From JAVBLQ01 sp031553435 (GTDB lineage Bacteria > Bacteroidota > Bacteroidia > Bacteroidales > Azobacteroidaceae), in NCBI GenBank assembly GCA_031553435.1, contig JAVBLQ010000120.1, positions 1-21,262 on the forward strand: DNA of 21,262 nucleotides, read 5' to 3'. A program made the translations under genes and the position numbers. The notes below the pieces were generated by a model that was not told where the DNA came from, searched no databases, and saw only the letters and a program-made list of their open reading frames with translations. Every line of letters starts with the position of its first letter. Positions within the stretch are counted from its first letter, which is position 1. Positions 7,737 to 16,018 of the stretch are shown piece by piece.

Positions 7737-7984
7737 TTATTGGGTTGAATAGGATACCTTGAAATTCGAAATCCAGAATGCCGCTTTATTTTCTTTTCCA
7801 CTCTTGAAATCGTTGATAATCTGCTCCACAATGTTTACTTCCACCACTTCATTGTAAGGAACCGAATGCAGCAGATGTATCAACCTGTTTCTGACTATTA
7901 GGGAGCTTCACCACTGCGCAACTGAAGAATCAGATGTTTCTGCAACTCTTTCCTTTTTTCGGAATTATTGATAATTTCACTCAT
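7737..7984 (-). pseudogene. remnant of a DUF438 (hemerythrin/PAS) protein gene, frameshifted and internally deleted
   Basis: Starting at the ATG at 7984, 6 bp after the cupin stop, the frame reads MSEIINNSEKRKELQKHLIL and stops at 7898-7900 (GEAP then TAA). In the next frame it continues IVRNRLIHLLHSVPYNEVVEV, the expected continuation of a DUF438 N-terminus, so one base has been lost. It then passes directly to NIVEQIINDFKSGKENKAAFWI, which belongs to the C-terminal PAS region of such proteins. Intact DUF438 proteins are roughly 400-500 residues with hemerythrin and PAS parts, so several hundred codons are missing. The frame ends in TAA at 7737-7739. The identification rests on my knowledge of the family, not on a search. 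Confidence 0.65.
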
Positions 7985-7990
7985 GCTATT

Positions 7991-8323
7991 TTATCCTTTT
8001 ATCATCGTCAATAACATTTTGAATTGTTCAACCGCAACTACCGCATGGGGAATATTGGCCGGCATAATGATCATCTGGCCTGTTTCCAATACATGCGATA
8101 CCCCACCCACTGTGATTTCAGCTTTTCCGTCAACGATTTGTACCAATGCATCGAACGGAGCCGTATGTTCACTTAATCCCTGTCCCTTATCAAAAGAAAA
8201 CAAGGTTACATTTCCTGCCTGATTCTTAAGGACTTGTTTGCTGATAATACCTCCTTCCGAATATTCAATCTCTTGCGCGAGGTTAAACACATTTCCCGGA
8301 GTAAATGTTGTATTCATTGTCAT
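7991..8323 (-). CDS. single-domain cupin protein
   Basis: A 110-residue protein consisting of one cupin beta-barrel. Motif 1 resembles G(X)5HXH with GQGLSEHTAPFDALVQIVDG (about 49-67), where only one clear His (H54) is kept. Motif 2 is GQMIIMPANIPHAV (about 83-96) with the conserved Pro and His. The substrate is unknown; such small cupins may bind a metal and a small ligand. It was probably the first gene of an operon with DUF438 and DUF1858, of which only remnants are left. Met3 (MNTT) is an alternative start. Upstream lie an exact TAnnTTTG box and a CRP/FNR-like palindrome. Confidence 0.8.
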   Translation of the reverse strand: MTMNTTFTPGNVFNLAQEIEYSEGGIISKQVLKNQAGNVTLFSFDKGQGLSEHTAPFDALVQIVDGKAEITVGGVSHVLETGQMIIMPANIPHAVVAVEQFKMLLTMIKG

Positions 8324-8376
8324 ATATCGTTTATATTAAGTTAAACATTCTGTTTTGATGATATGTTTATTCAACA

Positions 8377-8384
8377 CAAAGTTA
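8377..8384 (-). promoter_or_regulatory. -7 promoter box of the cupin gene
   Basis: TAACTTTG on the minus strand matches TAnnTTTG exactly, about 54 bp before the ATG. There is no TTTG at the -33 position, which fits an activator-dependent promoter. Confidence 0.5.
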
Positions 8385-8405
8385 AATACTCTCCTTTTTC
8401 GAAAA

Positions 8406-8421
8406 TGTAACATAAGTCACA
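8406..8421. promoter_or_regulatory. CRP/FNR-family operator-like palindrome upstream of the cupin gene
   Basis: TGTAACATAAGTCACA is a 16-bp dyad with one mismatch. Read on the minus strand it is TGTGA-N6-TTACA, one base from the CRP consensus. Its centre (8413.5) is about 33 bp upstream of the -7 box centre, hence about 40-41 bp from the predicted start, the class II activation position. The nature of the regulator (for example an HcpR-like one) is inference. Confidence 0.5.
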
Positions 8422-8458
8422 CTTTCATGTTAATGTGGCTCTTTTTTTGTTTAGATAA

Positions 8459-8490
8459 GTGCGTCCTGGTCGTAAAAACTCAGGACGCAC
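8459..8490 (-). terminator. hairpin behind the outer-membrane protein gene
   Basis: GTGCGTCCTG (8459-8468) pairs perfectly with CAGGACGCAC (8481-8490) across a 12-nt loop, 61 bp past the stop at 8552. No T-run follows on the minus strand, so termination strength is uncertain; it may instead protect the mRNA 3' end. Confidence 0.45.
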
Positions 8491-8551
8491 ACTCGATAAA
8501 GATAACAATAAGGGATATCTTTATAAAACAAATGAAATCCATCATACGGGT

Positions 8552-9148
8552 TTAAAATCTTGCAAATAAGCCCGCATTGATGATGCCGTTGTATCCAAAT
8601 CCGACTTCGACATACAAACCGAAATTATTTCCTACCTGGACGCAAAGCGGAGAAACCTGGAAGTTGAAAAATGGGTTGTAGTCGATCGAAGTTTTGCCAT
8701 TCTCTTCTACTTTTTGTCGGTTAACACTCAGCCCGGCACCAGCAAAACCATACAACCTGAAGTTTTTTGTGTAAAGATACTTATACTCCACTTCGGGAGC
8801 AGCTGTGAAATAATTGTTTGCGGATGTTCCGGTTTTACTTCCCTCAAAATTAACATCCGACTTAAGAAGGCTATAGGCTAAAGTACCGCCCACAGATAAC
8901 CTCCTGTTTAATCCATACCTATAGGCCAGAGAGAAATTTCCCACCGTTTTCTCGTTCGATACAGAATACGTACTACCGCTCAGACTGGTACTAAGGAGAT
9001 CCGAAAGATTGCTAATGAGTTCGTTACTACTCCATAAACCAGTACCTCCTCTTAATTCATTCTTCTTAAAATCCGAAACGGATTCTTGTGCAAACATTGA
9101 TGTTACCGTGAGAATTCCCAACAGGCAACAAAAAAAAACTTTTTTCAT
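8552..9148 (-). CDS. small outer-membrane beta-barrel protein
   Basis: A 198-residue protein with a clear signal peptide (about residues 1-20, cleaved near MFAQES). The rest alternates polar and hydrophobic residues with Gly/Tyr/Phe-rich strands such as FSLAYRYGLN, LSVGGTLAYSLL, FRLYGFAGAGLSVN and LYVEVGFGYNG, and ends in a terminal aromatic strand (IINAGLFARF). This is the pattern of an eight-stranded OmpA/OmpW-like barrel of the Bacteroidetes outer-membrane beta-barrel families. Its function is unknown. It is monocistronic, with 261 bp to the regulator gene upstream, in which I see no sure promoter, and a hairpin downstream. Confidence 0.75.
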   Translation of the reverse strand: MKKVFFCCLLGILTVTSMFAQESVSDFKKNELRGGTGLWSSNELISNLSDLLSTSLSGSTYSVSNEKTVGNFSLAYRYGLNRRLSVGGTLAYSLLKSDVNFEGSKTGTSANNYFTAAPEVEYKYLYTKNFRLYGFAGAGLSVNRQKVEENGKTSIDYNPFFNFQVSPLCVQVGNNFGLYVEVGFGYNGIINAGLFARF

Positions 9149-9409
9149 ACGATTAAAAATTAAATTATAAATAAATAGAGTTAATTATCTAAGTCTACGG
9201 TTGAATAGGATGTAAATACTATTTCTGACACAAGCCGATCAATTAAGTAATTAACTGATTGTAAAGTTAGAGTGGAAGAGTATTTGGAGGAATCCTGATC
9301 AAACAAGAAAGTCTGAAAGCGTAAAAAGGAAAGTATTTCTCAGAAGAAAAAGTCCGGACTTATCATTTTGCAATATCGTAAGTGTCTATTTATCAATATG
9401 TAACAAGAA

Positions 9410-10585
9410 TTATCCTTCGTCCAGTTTAATTAGGATGGCGTATTGATAGGGAGTATGCCCAACTACTCTCTTAAATTCGTTAAAAAAAACACTTCTTGAT
9501 TTGAAACCTGATTTATCTGCATAGTATTCGACTACCCGTCCCGGCTTTTTCTTCATCAGCTCTACAGAATACTGTACACGGTAAGTATTGATGAATGTAT
9601 AGAAATTCGTTTCGAATTCCCGATTCAGTGTTTGTGAAATGTACGAACGGTTGGTGTTCATGGCAAAAGCCAGGTCTTGCAATTTCAAGTCTTTGTTAAG
9701 GTAAGGTTTCCGTTCCTCCACATATTTTAATATTCTTTTTTTTAGAATCTCGTTTTTATCAAAGCATCCAGCATTCTTGGTTTCATCTTCCATCCCGGAA
9801 ATTTCATCCGTCAGTACAGAGCCTGTCGATTCATCTTGGGGTGAATAAATACGGATATGTTGTATGCCGAACGAATAGAAATAAAAAAGAAGAACAGGAA
9901 TAATACAAACATAAGTGATAGTAAAAAACTGACTATTGGTGACTATTCCCAGTATATTGAACACACACAGGAAACAGAGTACACATATAAGAGACAGCAT
10001 GCTTTTACAAGCAATAGGATTCTCCATCCTATAACCCGATCGAACCAGGTGGCAGTAATTGCGGTAACCAACAATCAAGTAAAAAATTACCTTCGCTTGG
10101 TATACAACCAGGTATATCGTTGTAGAAAATAAAAGAATAACCGAAGGTTTCTTCAAGTTTTGTATGTAGTCAGGGATTGTCCTCAAATTGGCCTTCCAGC
10201 CATAGACAAGGTCTACCACGAAAGTTGCCAGTAGAAATACCACGAAAGGGACCAGATGTCGGGTAATAAATCTTGAAGTGATCTTACCCGGTTCGGTCAA
10301 ACTGAGAAAACACATATAAGAAATACCGATGGTAGGTATCAGTTTCAGGATCGCCAGAGGACGGGGAACAGGTATGCGGAAATGCCAATTGAATACAGCC
10401 TGCAATACCAATTCTTCGAAATAAACCAGAATCATCAGACACCATAATTTACGGGGCATCGCAAAGTCCTTGCGTATGAACCATATAGATGTCACACAAA
10501 AAGCGGTAATAGAAATCATGAAGAAAACATAACCCAATCTTGCATCAATAACAGTATCCATAATTAAGATATTTTTAGAGAGCAT
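9410..10585 (-). CDS. membrane-bound AraC-family transcriptional regulator (7TM sensor plus HTH)
   Basis: A 391-residue protein. The first about 245 residues form roughly seven hydrophobic segments (for example YVFFMISITAFCVTSIWFI, IGISYMCFLSL, LVPFVVFLLATFVVDLVYG, TITYVCIIPVLLFYFYSFG). A linker precedes a C-terminal AraC-type double helix-turn-helix (about 285-391) with LAFAMNTNRSYISQTLN and the signature GFKSRSVFFNEFKRVVGHTPYQY. The layout resembles 7TM-sensor AraC regulators of Bacteroidetes that act from the inner membrane. It is divergent from the secreted glycosidase gene across a 327-bp region, which makes that gene a candidate target (inference). Met9 (MDTVIDARLG) is an equally possible start. 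Confidence 0.85.
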   Translation of the reverse strand: MLSKNILIMDTVIDARLGYVFFMISITAFCVTSIWFIRKDFAMPRKLWCLMILVYFEELVLQAVFNWHFRIPVPRPLAILKLIPTIGISYMCFLSLTEPGKITSRFITRHLVPFVVFLLATFVVDLVYGWKANLRTIPDYIQNLKKPSVILLFSTTIYLVVYQAKVIFYLIVGYRNYCHLVRSGYRMENPIACKSMLSLICVLCFLCVFNILGIVTNSQFFTITYVCIIPVLLFYFYSFGIQHIRIYSPQDESTGSVLTDEISGMEDETKNAGCFDKNEILKKRILKYVEERKPYLNKDLKLQDLAFAMNTNRSYISQTLNREFETNFYTFINTYRVQYSVELMKKKPGRVVEYYADKSGFKSRSVFFNEFKRVVGHTPYQYAILIKLDEG

Positions 10586-10912
10586 GCAACGTTTATATCC
10601 CCTTTATTTTGCTGCTGAACTTCTTTATGAAAACAAATATATAATAATTCTGTTATTGAGAAAAAAGGAAAGAAAAAAAAAAAGAAAAAAAAGATTATTT
10701 CTATTGTCAGGTGAGCTTATTCCATCCATTTTCAGTTACTTCCGGTCAACTTGATATTCTTATTTACAACAGGTTTTGCATTATAGTTTTGGTCAATTTT
10801 TTCTTTTGTTTGTCAGTGTATAGCTTATTTATAAGCACAAAAGTTGTACACAATGCCAATAAAGTGTATTTTTACGTAAAACTATCGGTTTTAGATTTCA
10901 AAAATAAAAACA
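10586..10912. other. divergent intergenic region between the AraC regulator and the glycosidase
   Basis: No gene seen. It contains a 37-nt pure A/G run on the plus strand (10658-10694), an exact Bacteroidetes -7 box TAGTTTTG (10784-10791, plus strand, about 120 bp before the glycosidase ATG) without a good -33 partner, and a dyad GCTTAT-TT-ATAAGC (10823-10836) downstream of it, which could be an operator or leader hairpin. Confidence 0.45.
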
Positions 10913-12658
10913 ATGATTCGGATTGTTGGATATATTGTTGCTTATTTCATCACACAAACCATGCTGGTCAATGCGCAGACATTAGCCGGGACTGACGGTT
11001 TGGGACGTACATTGCTGCAAAACGATGCGGTTGGCGATTCAAAGACCGGTCGGCATGTAGCCATGTTCTATTTCCTGTGGCAAGGAGACAACGGCTCTCC
11101 TACTTCTCAAAAACACTGGGATTTACATGAGATATATACCAATCATCCCGAAGTATTTAACGATTGTGATGATCCGAACTGGGGAGGAAATAAAGGAACC
11201 TATTATTTCTGGGGACAACCTGTTTACGGCTATTACCGGGGCGATGATTACTGGGTGCACCTGCGAAATATTCAATTACTAACAGATGCCGGAGTCGACC
11301 TGTTAGTGATCGACGCAACCAATAGACTCTCCTATCCTACCCAATCCGAAACCCTGATGAAAGCAATGGATGCTGTACGGGCACAAGGGAAAAAACCTCC
11401 CGGCATTGTGTTTTATACCAACACCCTTTCAGGAGAATGCATCAGGGAAATATACGAACAGTTCTACATGGACGGAGCTCCTTACCGGCATCCGGGATGT
11501 TGGTTCTACCTGGATGGAAAGCCGTTAATCATTGGGGTTTCAAAGGATGTAAAGGATCCACGTTGCCTCCGTTTCTTTACCATCAGGGAATCGCAATGGC
11601 CGACAGAACCACAGCGCATCAACGGTTGGCCATGGATTAGCTTTACCCGGAAACCGAAAGTGCATTACAATGCGAGTGGCGAAAAGGAGATCATCAATGT
11701 ATCGGTAGCACAGCATCCGAACCCTGTTGCAGGGATGGGCGGTTCAGCTTTTTATGGAAACAGGGACAATTGGGGACGCAGTTACCGGAATAATTCTCAT
11801 GGTAATCCTGAAACCGATATTTTTTATGGTTATAACTTTCAGGAACAGTGGGACTATGCCCTCAGGGAAGAGGTGCCGTTTATTTTTGTTACAGGATGGA
11901 ACGAATGGATTGCCGGTCGTTGGGACAGTCATGATAACAACCCTAAACATTCGTGGTTCTGCGACCAGGCAAGTCCGGAATACAGCCGGGATATAGAACC
12001 TTGTCTTACTGCCGGTCTCAAGGATCATTACTACATGCAACTGGTCAATAATATCCGACGTTACAAAGGTGTGGAGAAAGTGACAGTAAAGACTCCCCTG
12101 CTTCTGCCTCTTAAAAATTGGGATAGTTGGGATAACGTGGATGCCCTATATATTGACTATGTAGGAGACACACAACACCGTAATCATCCCGGGGCTCAGT
12201 CCGATCCGGTTATCACCTATACCAACACCACAGGGCGAAACGATTTTCATATCATGAAGGTAGTACATGATAAACGTAATCTCTATTTTTATGCAGAGAC
12301 GGTGGATAATATCACACTCAACACGGGCGACAACTGGATGCGGTTATACATCGATGCAGACAGAAACTCCACTACAGGATGGAAGGGTTATGATTACCGG
12401 ATCACAGGAGGTATTGCCCTCCAACGCTACATCAATGGCGAATGGAAGAATATGAACAAAAAAGCATTTGCCTGTAATATTGAGAAAAATAAAATGATGA
12501 TCACCATCCCCAGATCGTTCCTGAGCCTCTTGTCAAATCCACTCGATTTCGAATTCAAATGGTCCGATAATATGCAGGTAGAGGACCCGATGGACTGGTA
12601 TGTTAACGGTGATGCTGCACCGGGAGGACGATTTAACTATATTTATAAGGGGAAATGA
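10913..12658 (+). CDS. secreted glycoside hydrolase-like protein, GH71/GH99-type barrel plus CBM9/DOMON-like domain
   Basis: A 581-residue exported protein with a signal peptide of about 21 residues (cleaved near VNAQT). Residues about 45-390 look like a TIM barrel of the GH71/GH99/WbsX-like group: the opening strand HVAMFYFLWQG (48-58), a YYRGDDYWVHLRNIQLLTDAGVDLLVIDATN block (107-137), and the GWNEW motif at 328-332 (E331), where such enzymes carry a functional acidic residue. Residues about 395-581 resemble a CBM9/DOMON beta-sandwich (ALYIDYVGD, NLYFYAETVDNI, MRLYIDADRNSTTGWKGYDYRI) with likely Ca- or sugar-binding acidic loops. The substrate is unknown; alpha-mannan or another polysaccharide is possible. 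Cysteines and ends look complete. It stops 11 bp from the truncated SLC13 gene on the other strand. Confidence 0.7.
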   Translation: MIRIVGYIVAYFITQTMLVNAQTLAGTDGLGRTLLQNDAVGDSKTGRHVAMFYFLWQGDNGSPTSQKHWDLHEIYTNHPEVFNDCDDPNWGGNKGTYYFWGQPVYGYYRGDDYWVHLRNIQLLTDAGVDLLVIDATNRLSYPTQSETLMKAMDAVRAQGKKPPGIVFYTNTLSGECIREIYEQFYMDGAPYRHPGCWFYLDGKPLIIGVSKDVKDPRCLRFFTIRESQWPTEPQRINGWPWISFTRKPKVHYNASGEKEIINVSVAQHPNPVAGMGGSAFYGNRDNWGRSYRNNSHGNPETDIFYGYNFQEQWDYALREEVPFIFVTGWNEWIAGRWDSHDNNPKHSWFCDQASPEYSRDIEPCLTAGLKDHYYMQLVNNIRRYKGVEKVTVKTPLLLPLKNWDSWDNVDALYIDYVGDTQHRNHPGAQSDPVITYTNTTGRNDFHIMKVVHDKRNLYFYAETVDNITLNTGDNWMRLYIDADRNSTTGWKGYDYRITGGIALQRYINGEWKNMNKKAFACNIEKNKMMITIPRSFLSLLSNPLDFEFKWSDNMQVEDPMDWYVNGDAAPGGRFNYIYKGK

Positions 12659-12669
12659 TCTTTTTTTGA

Positions 12670-13884
12670 CTACTGTTCTTCATTCAATCGGGCAATGTTA
12701 TTCCATTCTCCCTGCACAAGTAATGCATCTCCGGCCTGCATTTTCTCATCTTTCAGGTTTTGCAGAATGTATTCTTTATGGCGTTGGATACCCAGGATAT
12801 TTACATTGTATTTTTCCCTGAATCCGGATTTTTTGATTGGCTGGTTTACCAGCTTGGAGTTAGACATAAGTACTACCTCTGCAATCCCGATCTCATCAAA
12901 CATTAACTTTCCTGAAAAAGCCGGTCTGGACTCTTCCGTTTGATGTGTATCGATCCAATTCAGTTTGTTTTCTTCAATAAATTTCTGAACAGATTCAAAC
13001 GATCCTAATAAATACAGGATATCGTTTTCCCGGATAATCGTTTCCGGTCCGGCTACTTTCTGATTAATGGTTTTCAGAAAGGGATTCTGGGTAGTTGGTT
13101 TTCTTCTTACCTCGAGTATACTGATATTATATTTTTGGGTGATATTTAACTCCTGTAAGGTTTGGTTTATCAGTAATGAATCTGGTTTCACCTTTACCCT
13201 GAACAGATTTTGTGCCAGTTGATATTCGTTTGCCAATTCTTTCAACGATTTTCCTCCTTTTTTTACTGTACCTTTTTTATCATCATCTTTTGAAAGGAAT
13301 AACTTACTCAATGGAGCCAATAGTAAGGTTCCTAAGACAACACAGATAATACCAACCGGTAAAAACGAGAAAAATGACAACCCCTTGTGTCCTGCATCAA
13401 TTAATGCATTGTTAATAACTAAGTTAGGAGGTGTTCCGATTAAAGTCATCATACCTCCCATACTACTCGCAAAGGCCAGTGGCATCAGGAATTTGCCCGG
13501 ATGAGTATTGGAGTTCATGGCCAGACTAACGACAATGGGGAGCATCAATGCAACAGTTCCGGTATTACTGACAAAAGCGCCTATGCCGGAAGTTACCAGC
13601 ATTAATAAAAGAAACAACTTGGATTGACTGTCTCCGGCTAAAGACATAATCTTACTGCTGATCATTTTAGCCAGTCCTGTTTGAAAAATACCTCCACCCA
13701 CAACAAAGAGGCCAATCATCATAATAACAATTGAATTGGAAAAACCGGACAATGCTTCTGCCGGAGTCAATATGTTGAAAACCATCAGAGAAATTAATGC
13801 TAAAAGAGCAACAAGGTCCGAGCGAATTTTTCCATTTACAAAAAAGATTGCTGAAACAGCCAGAATAATTAATGTAACAACCAT
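12670..13884 (-). CDS. SLC13-family permease with two TrkA-C/RCK domains, C-terminal half missing
   Basis: A 404-residue remnant of a transporter that is normally about 590-620 residues. The N-terminal membrane half (about 1-200) shows the SLC13 pattern, with SNTGTVALMLPIV and SMGGMMTLIGTPPNLVINN as substrate/Na-site loops. Two TrkA-C domains follow (about 215-300 and 315-398, each with a NI(L/S)..-R type strand and a GD.LL..G ending). In the family a second membrane half with another SNT motif and a TPPN-like loop should follow. Here the frame stops with TAG right after RLNEEQ, and the 3' end of the glycosidase gene begins 11 bp further on. It is almost certainly non-functional as a carrier. 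The start at 13884 and the N-terminal half look intact. Confidence 0.85.
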   Translation of the reverse strand: MVVTLIILAVSAIFFVNGKIRSDLVALLALISLMVFNILTPAEALSGFSNSIVIMMIGLFVVGGGIFQTGLAKMISSKIMSLAGDSQSKLFLLLMLVTSGIGAFVSNTGTVALMLPIVVSLAMNSNTHPGKFLMPLAFASSMGGMMTLIGTPPNLVINNALIDAGHKGLSFFSFLPVGIICVVLGTLLLAPLSKLFLSKDDDKKGTVKKGGKSLKELANEYQLAQNLFRVKVKPDSLLINQTLQELNITQKYNISILEVRRKPTTQNPFLKTINQKVAGPETIIRENDILYLLGSFESVQKFIEENKLNWIDTHQTEESRPAFSGKLMFDEIGIAEVVLMSNSKLVNQPIKKSGFREKYNVNILGIQRHKEYILQNLKDEKMQAGDALLVQGEWNNIARLNEEQ

Positions 13885-13938
13885 GATATTGTTTTATGAT
13901 GATAAATGCAACGATAACCAGAGAGTTGACGGTCTTGC

Positions 13939-15081
13939 TTATTTATTTCCGGCTAATCTGATGATCTCGTTTACAACCGGTTTTGCATTATAACTCCGGT
14001 CAAAAAGCAAGGGGTAATCCGTCCGTCCGTGCATCGGCCAGTTGTTTCTCCAGGAGTCCTGATCACAAACTCCCCATAAGGTAACCCGGCTGATTTTATC
14101 CTTGTGTTTCAGAAATAACCGGAAAAAATCAAGATACCTGCGCTGTAATGCTTCCGATTTTTCTTCCGGCAGTCCGTTTGCATAAGGATTCATTTCTTTC
14201 TGATACTCATAATTAAGGGAAACTTCGGCTCCTAACTGTCGTGAAGGTGTAGGTAATGTTGTTATATCTAATTCGGTAATCATTACTTTTGTTTTTAAAT
14301 TATAAAAAGTAACTATACTTTTTTCGAATGCATCGACAGTTGGAAAATCCATACTCAGGTGTCCCTGCATGCCGATGCCATCGACTTTCACTTGCTGCGT
14401 CTGCAGTTTTTTTATCATTCTTGCTACTCCGGCACACTTTTCCGGAAGAGCCATCGAATAATCGTTGTAGTACAACTCAGCCTCAGGATCGGCAGCGTGA
14501 GCAAACTCAAAGGCTAAGCGAATATAGTCTTCTCCAATGATTTTCAGAAACTTACTATTCCTTAACGAACCATCGTCCAGAACAGCTTCATTCACTACAT
14601 CCCATGCTTTTACTCTTCCTTTGTAACGGGAAACAACAGTCGTAATGTGATTTTTCATACGTTCAATCAAAACTTCCCGGAAAACCTCATTTCCGTTTTT
14701 ATCCTCAAAAAACCAATCCGGGCATTGGGAATGCCAGATCAAGGTATGACCAATGATAAACATCTTGTTTTGCTCCCCGAATTTCACAAACTTATCTGCA
14801 TTCGCGAAATTGAATTGACCTTCTTTCGGTTGAATTTCTTCTGTTTTCATGCAGTTTTCGGCAACAATCGAGTTGAATTGTTGTTTTACAATCCTTACGG
14901 AAGAGGTATCACGATTCCAGATTTGATTTGTATTTAAGGCTACACCTATATAAAAATCATTTTTCAAGGCATCTTTCAAATACACAACCTCCTTGTTGTT
15001 CTTTTCAATATTACACGAATACACAGATAAAATAAATAAAAAACTTATCGATAAAATACTTATTAAATATTTAATATTCAT
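13939..15081 (-). CDS. GH10 endo-beta-1,4-xylanase, lipoprotein
   Basis: A 380-residue GH10 enzyme that cleaves the xylan backbone. A lipoprotein signal peptide ends at C23 (ILSVYSC), so it is anchored at the periplasmic face or the cell surface. The GH10 barrel spans about 38-378. Recognisable sites are NCMKTEEIQP, GHTLIWHSQ (111-119), the acid/base E165 in WDVVNEAV, and the nucleophile E270 in MITELDI, with the usual WGVCDQDSWR loop near the end. No carbohydrate-binding module is present. It follows pyrD by 25 bp on the same strand and precedes the SLC13 remnant by 54 bp. There is no SusC/SusD pair nearby, so it is not in a classical polysaccharide utilisation locus; the co-direction with pyrimidine genes is probably positional. 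Confidence 0.95.
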   Translation of the reverse strand: MNIKYLISILSISFLFILSVYSCNIEKNNKEVVYLKDALKNDFYIGVALNTNQIWNRDTSSVRIVKQQFNSIVAENCMKTEEIQPKEGQFNFANADKFVKFGEQNKMFIIGHTLIWHSQCPDWFFEDKNGNEVFREVLIERMKNHITTVVSRYKGRVKAWDVVNEAVLDDGSLRNSKFLKIIGEDYIRLAFEFAHAADPEAELYYNDYSMALPEKCAGVARMIKKLQTQQVKVDGIGMQGHLSMDFPTVDAFEKSIVTFYNLKTKVMITELDITTLPTPSRQLGAEVSLNYEYQKEMNPYANGLPEEKSEALQRRYLDFFRLFLKHKDKISRVTLWGVCDQDSWRNNWPMHGRTDYPLLFDRSYNAKPVVNEIIRLAGNK

Positions 15082-15106
15082 TTTGCTAATTATGCATTAA
15101 GAAAGA

Positions 15107-16018
15107 TCAGGCTTCAAGAGCTCCGATAATTTCAGTAAGTGAGGCAAACCCATGCCGGTTTAAATAATCGTTAATCCCATCTACAACCTGAACAGAAATT
15201 GTCGGATCAATAAAATTGTAAGTTCCTATCTGAATGGCAGATGAACCGGCCAGGATGAATTCGACCGCATCTTTCCAGTTGCATATTCCACCCATCCCAA
15301 TGATTGGTATTTTGACAGATTTATAAGTCTGCCATACCATTCTCAATGCAATCGGTTTAACACAGGGGCCTGATAATCCACCGGTTACTGTGGATAGAAC
15401 CGGTTTTCTTTTTTCTGCATCAATAGCCATTCCTAACAACGTATTGATCAGGGAAACCGCATCAGCTCCTTCTGTTTCGACCGACCGGGCAATCTCCGAA
15501 ATATCTGTAACATTTGGAGATAATTTGACAATCAGTGTTTTATGGTATACTTTCCGTACTGCTTTCACTACTTCAGAGGCACTCTGGCAACTGGTACCGA
15601 AAGCCATTCCCCCTTGTTTCACATTCGGACAGGAAATATTTAATTCAATTGCCGGAATCTTATCCAATTCATTTACTTTTTCCGCACATGCGATGTAGTC
15701 TTCAATGGTAGAACCACTTACATTGACCATCATGTGAGTATCTATATCCTTGATTTTAGGATAGATATCAGAAATAAAATAGTCAACCCCTTTATTCTGA
15801 AGTCCTACGGCATTGAGCATACCAGCAGGAGTTTCTGCCATCCTGGGATAGTAGTTTCCTTCCCGGTGACGTAGGGTTGTTCCTTTCATGAAAACACCAC
15901 CAATACAGGATAGGTCCATAAAATCCATGTACTCCAAACCATACCCGAAAGTACCGGATGCCGTCAGTACCGGATTTTTCAATTGTAATTTACCGATATT
16001 GATATTTAAATTTGCCAT
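15107..16018 (-). CDS. pyrD: dihydroorotate dehydrogenase, class 1B catalytic subunit
   Basis: A 303-residue FMN enzyme that oxidises dihydroorotate to orotate in pyrimidine synthesis. In class 1B it passes electrons to PyrK and on to NAD. Motifs are the N-terminal NPVLTASGTFGYG, NAVGLQNKGVD, VNVSGSTIEDY and ELNISCPNVKQGG, with the active-site Cys C130 that marks class 1 enzymes, KLSPNVTD, and the FMN-phosphate loop IIGMGGICNWKDAVEFILAG. The start overlaps the end of the electron-transfer gene by 13 bp, a tight operon that fits the obligate PyrD-PyrK complex. Confidence 0.97.
   Translation of the reverse strand: MANLNINIGKLQLKNPVLTASGTFGYGLEYMDFMDLSCIGGVFMKGTTLRHREGNYYPRMAETPAGMLNAVGLQNKGVDYFISDIYPKIKDIDTHMMVNVSGSTIEDYIACAEKVNELDKIPAIELNISCPNVKQGGMAFGTSCQSASEVVKAVRKVYHKTLIVKLSPNVTDISEIARSVETEGADAVSLINTLLGMAIDAEKRKPVLSTVTGGLSGPCVKPIALRMVWQTYKSVKIPIIGMGGICNWKDAVEFILAGSSAIQIGTYNFIDPTISVQVVDGINDYLNRHGFASLTEIIGALEA

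Noticed and set aside
7527..7748. Plus-strand open frame of 73 codons between D-lactate dehydrogenase and cupin
   Set aside because: The sequence is low in protein character, has no promoter or ribosome site, and lies opposite the recognisable DUF1858/DUF438 remnants on the minus strand.
9149..9409. Possible small gene or promoter between the outer-membrane protein and AraC genes
   Set aside because: No open frame with protein character and no exact TAnnTTTG box; TAACTTTA at about 9256-9263 (minus strand) differs in its last base and lacks a -33 partner.
10658..10694. 37-nt purine run as a regulatory triplex element
   Set aside because: Mostly A with few G and no mirror symmetry; it is more likely simple low-complexity DNA.
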